64,000 nucleotides of DNA from Camarhynchus parvulus (Eukaryota; Chordata; Aves; Passeriformes; Thraupidae), in contig NC_044574.1 of the NCBI RefSeq assembly GCF_901933205.1, forward strand, positions 49,571,609 to 49,635,608. Direction: 5' to 3'. Below, piece by piece: positions 1 to 64,000 of this stretch. The notes beneath the pieces are model-generated. The model had not been told where the DNA came from, did not search any database, and worked only from the letters and a program-made list of their open reading frames with translations. Position 1 is the stretch's first letter; each line of letters begins with the position of its first letter. Both the position numbers and the translations under genes were made by a program.

Positions 1-1629
1 TAGGTAGGCTGAGAAACTGCCCATCATCTTCAACTTTGAGAGAGAAGGTAAAAGAAGAAATAAATAAATGATATCCCAGCTCCAGGTAATTGGCAACCAA
101 GAGAGGACAAATAAAGGGCTAGTTATGAAAACAAGTTACACAAAAAAGGTCTAGAAATTCAACCCCCAGCTACATTGCCATCTGGCTTGCCAGAGAAAGC
201 AATTAGGAATGACAAAGCACAAGCTCATGGGACTGCAGCACAGAAAATCCCCATTTCAATTTCCAAAGCTGAAGCAAGTTCTGCAGATGTTAAGAAAGTG
301 TCCAAATTAGCTTGTAATAACAGAGATTCTAATAATCTACATTAGTAATTAATGGGACCAGCACTAAAACTTGCCACCAACACGTTCAGCAAGACCGATA
401 CATCAAAACCAGCCAGATAATGTGACTTGACAGGCATATGTGTCAGTGTAATGGAAATACATCTGCTTCCCATGTCCCCCACAGATTCCCAGGCTCATCA
501 CCTTGCTTCAGAGATTTTTACACACACACAGTGTTCCCCAATCCCCTGGGTTTCACATCTACTCTGTGTTAAAGAGAGGTGGGAACACTGCTGCTCCCTC
601 TCTGCACATCTGTCCTGCCACTCTTGGAAAGACCAGGAGAACAGGCTCTGGGACTGTGCCAAGCCACCACCTCTGATCACCAATGGATTCAAGTCTGTGG
701 AGGTTCAAAAGCCAGTTGCTACTTGAGACAAGAACTGAGGATGTGCTTTCCCAGGTCTTCCCTATGCAGGCTGCAGCACAGCTTACAATGCTGCACAAAT
801 ATTCAGCTTAACATACCTGAAGCATGCATTAGATGCATGTCCTCTTGGATTTCTGAGCTAGACTTTCTGTAGTAAAGCAGCATGGAAACAGAGAAATCCC
901 ACTGAAAATAAATTCACGTATTTCCTGACATTCAGCTTCTGAGAATGATTAGCAATGTTCAAACTAATCTGTTTTGTGGCTGGACCCTTCCTTTTCACCC
1001 ATCTCGAAAAATCCTGTTTAGGGCAATTTCTGTTAACAGTCCCATATGGAAATTGCAGGCAGTGCATGAACTGTGCAGAAATTGATGCCATTGCAGGGAT
1101 GCAGGAAGCTTTTTTGATTTGCCACTGTCTTAAGTAGCTCTCACAGGGCATGCAGTGGCACAACATGCTTGCATCCCTCAGCACCTCACACATTCACAGG
1201 GAGCAGACACCTCCTCTAACCTAGAACGAACAGCAGGAGCAGCTGGTTTCCAGAGCCAAGAAAGTGCCTTTCTCCAGGAGCTACTCCCTCCCATATAACA
1301 CATCCCTTTTCTGTGTCTGCTGGACACCACAGCCAACAGTGCAGAACATTTTGCAGGGTTTTCTCTCTGCTTCAGTGTAGAATTTTCTTTTGGGGTACTC
1401 CCATAACAAACAAGCAAAGTTTAAGTTTGCAGGCAAAATAAATTCCTGCTACATAATGCAGTAGGATTCAATTGCATCTCATGCAAACACTTGAAACAGA
1501 GGTTAAAAAACCATTAGTGACTACAACATGGTAGAACTAGTATAAGAGGTTTGTAACAGTCTCTATGGAGCTGGGATCAAACACAACTGGTAGATAAAAA
1601 TAAGAATGAAAAAATAAAATATACCTTAT
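1..1629. other. DNA downstream of TNKS, nothing recognised
   Basis: No exon, repeat or RNA gene is recognised. Several overlapping open frames of about 100 codons occur between 427 and 1420 on both strands, but they resemble no known protein and have no consistent strand. It could include distal 3' UTR if the true poly(A) site lies further down. Confidence 0.4.
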
Positions 1630-1650
1630 TAAGATACTGTACTGTTTGCT

Positions 1651-1656
1651 TTTAAT
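1651..1656 (-). terminator. Candidate ATTAAA poly(A) signal for TNKS
   Basis: ATTAAA on the minus strand, with an AATAAG about 25 bases further on and T-rich then GT-rich DNA downstream. It is the best poly(A) hexamer I could find after the stop codon, but its use is unproven. Confidence 0.3.
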
Positions 1657-2473
1657 CCTAACAAAAGTTTTGTTGACAGCAATCAGAATGCAGTGTCACT
1701 GCACCAGGTATCTAAGTCATCAGTCTCATGGAAACAGTTTCAGCAACGGAGAGTAGAACCCTCCTTTGTTAGGTGGTGACTTTTCTTTCTGTTTCGCCTA
1801 TTAAGGTCCTGTTGCGAAACTACACAGAAGTTTCAAAATGCTGCCTCAAAGGGACACTGACGAAGATCAACAGGCCTGAGGGACATATTGTCCCTGGTGC
1901 CAGCAGACACCAAGTTCTGTCCCTGGACTCCCAAGCCTATGAGGGCTTAGCCAGTGTTTTTACATCCTCAGCTCCTACTGTGCCTCCCACTGGTGATCCA
2001 ATGCTGCAAAATGAGCATCCCCATATCAGGGGACTGCTCTTCTCAGGAGGTCAAAAACTTCATTTCTCGGGAGGCAGCACCTGCCTGGTTATGGGGTCAC
2101 AGTATTTATAAGGTCCCACTGTAGTTAACTCCCCCAGCTGAAGCAGCAGTGTCTGTACCGTTAACAGCTTGCCAAAAGCACCACAAACACCGCCAGGTTT
2201 TTAACGGGTAACTTTGGTATTGATGGGCAGATCCTCACTTTGTTTTGAACTGAAAGAGCACCTATGACAACATATGCTACTCCTGCATAGGTGTCAGCAA
2301 CACACAGATGCATCATCAGGCCTGGGTACTCCTGTGTGTCTGGCCACAAACTGATATGAGCTCACGTCATTACGAGACAAAAACCACTGCAAAATGATTT
2401 CCTCACACAGCACCTTTACTCTGCACAGAACATCAGAAACATTAACACTGGCAGTTCAAAGATACTGGAAAGT

Positions 2474-2826
2474 AGAATCACAGAATATGCTGAGTTGGAA
2501 GAGACCCATCAGGATCACTGAGTCTAACTCCTGGCTCTGCACAAGACAGCCCCAGGAGTCACACCATGTGCCTGAGAGTGTTGTCCAAAAGCTTCTTGAA
2601 TTCTATCAGGCTTGGTGCTAAGACCACTTCCCTGGGGTCCCTCTGGGTGAAAATCCTTTCTCCTAATACCCAACCTAAATTTCCCTCCTAATCTCAGCTT
2701 CATGCTGTTTCCTCCAGTCTTGTTACTGGTCATGGGAGTGAAGATATTGGTACGGGCCCATCCACTTCCTCTTGTGAGGATGTTGAAAACCCCAATGAGG
2801 TCTCCCCTCAGTCTCCTCCAGGCTAT
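2474..2826 (-). mobile_element. CR1 LINE 3' fragment
   Basis: The plus strand begins AGAATCACAGAATATGCTGA and continues GTTGGAAGAGACCC, the reverse complement of the CR1 3' end, and then runs through the usual ACCACTTCCCTGGGG segment to GGTCTCCCCTCAGTCTCCTC. The element is therefore sense on the minus strand and truncated at its 5' end near 2826. It lies in the probable TNKS 3' UTR in the same orientation as the gene. Confidence 0.85.
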
Positions 2827-5213
2827 TTTTATCTTCTAGAAGTTTCAGGCTGCAAAAGGAATCCTGTCTAGCCATTAGTTCAACCAGCACATAGGAAACA
2901 ACAAGCAAGAACAGCATCCGGTGTGGGCTCGGTGGGGTTTTCCTTTTTAGATTTGTTCTTGTTTATGAAAGATGTAAAGTTTTAACTTTCACACCCACAT
3001 TAACCATTTTGCTCACCTAAGCAGCACAGCTGTTTCACCATTTAAAACTATGTCTAACTGGGGATGGAGAGCAGCACTCGCTCTGGTCGCTATCTGAAAC
3101 CCTAGAGCAGATAGGCACATCCCCTCACGCCGTTATTAACTAAATGAAAAGCAAACCCCAAACTTAAATGGTGAATACAAAGCTTCAAAGCCTAGTGGTG
3201 ATCTTTGCAATCCTCTAACACTATGAAACAAGTAGCCAAAATACAAGCACCCAATTTTATCAATTAAACTTGTTTAAAAGGACAACTAGGCTAGAGCCTG
3301 GCTGGGACTTCAAAGCTACATATTTAGTCAGGTCACAAAATGAAGCGAGAACCATATATCCACTGTCAGCTCAAGAAAAGTAAGAGTTCAAGTTCTGTTG
3401 GAGTATTGCTATTTCTAAGGTTTCCTTTAGAGATATTACAAAGAGATGATGTTCAGGTAGCCATATTGCATCAAATGACTGATTTTACAGTGGGTGATTA
3501 CTGGTGATTACTTCTTGTGAGAATGACGTGCTTCAACATTAATGCCTTAACATTAAAAATAAAAGTGTTGTGTCTTAATGCTGAAAGTGAAATGCTCTTC
3601 AGGATTAAGTCTGTTTTATACAAACGTGTTAGCAAAATCCCACTTGTGGGGAGCACATATATTTTTATGAACTAAGAGCACACTATTCTGTTGCTTCCTT
3701 GCTTTAAGGGGGATAAAACCTGAATGCATGAACTGGATCATCAGACAGTGCTGGTTGATAGGGTATTGTACCACACGTTGTGTCCAAAGGAACATTTTTT
3801 TTCCTCCAGATGTTACATGGTCAACACCGGAGCACATCTCCTGGTACTGGTTGTTAGGAAAAAAATTAACAAGTCTTGATCTTCAACCTTCTCTGAAACT
3901 GTAAAACACCACAAAAAAGAAACAGTTTCTACTTTTGTTAAATCCATATCCACCATGAGGGGGACTTTTGAAACTGTTTGATGCTGTGCTATGCAATGCT
4001 TAAAAATAACTTTCTCCTACTCAGCAAAAAAAACCTGGGAATTTGGGAAGAAGGGTATTAAGTGAATAAATCCTAACTTTGTTCTCTGGTATACCTGCAA
4101 ACAAATCTGCTTGCCAACTGATATTTTAAAATTTTGTTCTCATCAAAATGTAAAATTGATATTTAAAAAAATTATTACTTTTGTAAATCCCTTAAGCTCT
4201 TCAACTGTGATGTCACACACAAAGATGTGACAGGAAACTGCTCTAATAACTCTCCCTTACCAGCCTGAAACCCATTTACTGGGTCTCATCTTACAGAGGG
4301 ACATGAACCAGATACACCCTCCTGTATGAAATCTTCTGACTTTCCACCTGCTTCTCCCAGAAAAACCATACCCTGCTGTAACTGGAGAACACTTCAAAAG
4401 CTGCATTGTACTTAACAGGAGCCTTATAAAATGTTCTTTTAGAGATGCCAGAAGAGGGCATGAAGTTCTTCTAAGCACAAGAGCTGGTTCTACCCTTGCA
4501 AACACTTCCCAGGGCTTCCCCTGAAAAACTCACACAGACAAGGCAGCAAACTGACATAGCTTGTTTCCACTCCAAAGTTACACTCACTCATGTTATCGTT
4601 TGCTCAGAGGTGTGCAAAAAAAACCCCTATATTGAATAACTTGACCTAGCCCCTCCTCAGATGAAATTTATATTGCATTGTTAATGATTTTAGTCGACTT
4701 GACTTTGTGCAAAATATTTTCAAGAAAGTTCTGGCTCAACTTCAGAATACAAAAGGAGAATAAATAGGATCTCTTGAAAACAGGAAATGAATGGTGTATG
4801 CTGAAAAGAAAATGATGGGCTTAATGTAATTTATCTGCAAATAAAATAACTAGAAAAGTAGTGTCTGAAATTTTAACATGTGAGATGGCAGCAATAAAGA
4901 TTTCCATTTGCACAATAATGTTCCCAAGGTCTAGATCAAAACAATATTATTTTACACATGGTATCTGCAGAGACTAGGAGCCTGAGATATGTTATTAAAA
5001 GGCAGTCCCTTGTAAACTTTCCTCAAGAGGAACAGTAGCAGTTGAGTGTGCAAGAGTTACTCATTATCATATTCATCAAGACAGCAATACTTTAGAAAAG
5101 ACATACAGCTTATTTCCAGGTTGTTAGGAATTTTATGTGATACTGATTTTCTGAAACATGTATTCATCCAGTCCAAGATTGAAGTCACATCCTTCTCCAC
5201 TGCTCTGAAGCTA

Positions 5214-63518
<58,305 letters not shown>

Positions 63519-64000
63519 CTAAATGATTGCAAAATATCATGCTGTTAGCATTTGGCAGAAGACAGATTAAGAAATGCAGTAGGAAGCAAATACAGAATTA
63601 AAACAGAGAAGAGGAGAAAAAAGCCCACACCCCGCTGGGTGATGGAGCTGTGACGTTAGCCAGCTTGTGGAGGCAGCATCACCAGTACCTTGGAGACGGG
63701 CAGCAAACTGACGCATCTTCTTGTCCAATCCTCAGATGGAAAGGCTTTCTTCGGACAACCAATGACTGCGAAATCTTGTGTCCAGAAACACAGTCCCGCT
63801 GATAGCAGCATGTCAGCTGAAGACAATGTCCCCACCCCCTGCCCTATTCAGTATGTCACATTATACTTGGGAAGCATAATAAATTCCAAGACAAAGCAAG
63901 GCAGTGCGGCTTTTGAAAAGGTACAAATTACTGATCTCCAAGGCTCTCACCTGCCTATTTGAATGGTAATATTACACTTCACTAAGTTCTTTAGAACAGC
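63519..64000 (-). other. TNKS: Part of TNKS intron 3
   Basis: I looked for the exon that should encode the end of ankyrin cluster 1 before Gly332 and did not find it here, so this is intron. The plus-strand frame at 63690-63962 has no recognisable domain. Confidence 0.7.

Larger units (their letters stand above)
1630..5213 (-). other. TNKS: Putative TNKS 3' UTR (end uncertain)
   Basis: Sequence after the TNKS stop codon. I saw no AATAAA on the minus strand between 5213 and 1. The only ATTAAA noticed is at 1651-1656, followed on the minus strand by a T-rich and then a GT-rich stretch (about 1630-1570), as expected for a poly(A) site. That would give a UTR of about 3.6 kb containing a CR1 fragment at 2474-2826. 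The human UTR is also several kb long. The end is inferred and could be nearer the stop or outside the window. Confidence 0.35.

Overview
This window is bird nuclear DNA carrying most of one gene on the minus strand: TNKS (tankyrase 1), a poly-ADP-ribose polymerase. The bird assignment rests on several CR1 LINE fragments typical of avian genomes. A tRNA-Ile-derived SINE with a CR1-like tail at 6562-6711 points further to a songbird (Passeriformes). There is no sign of bacterial, viral or plasmid organisation: coding sequence is split into short exons with GT-AG introns in AT-rich DNA.

Twenty-four consecutive TNKS exons can be read from 63518 down to the stop codon at 5214. All exon phases match and no frameshift or internal stop is present. 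They encode 995 residues plus one split codon. Counting back from the stop and assuming the 1,327-residue human length, this is residues 332-1327. The catalytic residues then fall on the published numbers (His1184, Tyr1213, Glu1291; zinc ligands Cys1234, His1237, Cys1242, Cys1245), so the numbering is probably right. The usual gene has 27 exons, so the visible ones are called exons 4-27. Exons 1-3 (His/Pro/Ser-rich N-terminus and first ankyrin cluster) and the promoter lie beyond 64000. From high to low coordinates the layout is: ankyrin clusters 2-5 (63.5-17.0 kb), a Ser/Ala-rich linker (15.4-15.7 kb), the SAM polymerisation domain (14.7-12.8 kb), the PARP catalytic domain with its zinc knuckle (12.2-5.2 kb), and a 3' UTR running down from 5213 to an undefined poly(A) site.

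The paralogue TNKS2 is excluded. The C-terminal extension after the PARP fold ([15 protein letters not shown]) and the linker sequence are those of TNKS.

Introns range from 90 bp (35296-35385) to 18.75 kb (43794-62544) and hold the mobile DNA: CR1 pieces at about 2.5, 5.7-6.8, 31.4, 50.0-50.8, 51.6-52.3 and 55.7 kb. I found no second well-supported gene. The most unusual items are small-scale: a 35-bp exact copy inserted 455 bp away between 23-bp direct repeats (58.4-58.9 kb), next to a perfect 24-bp palindrome; the SINE nested inside an old CR1; a CpG-dense exon; two tandem GTNNGT splice donors; and an unidentified plus-strand open frame with splice-like edges at 56.8-57.3 kb. I saw no evidence of a new multi-gene system.
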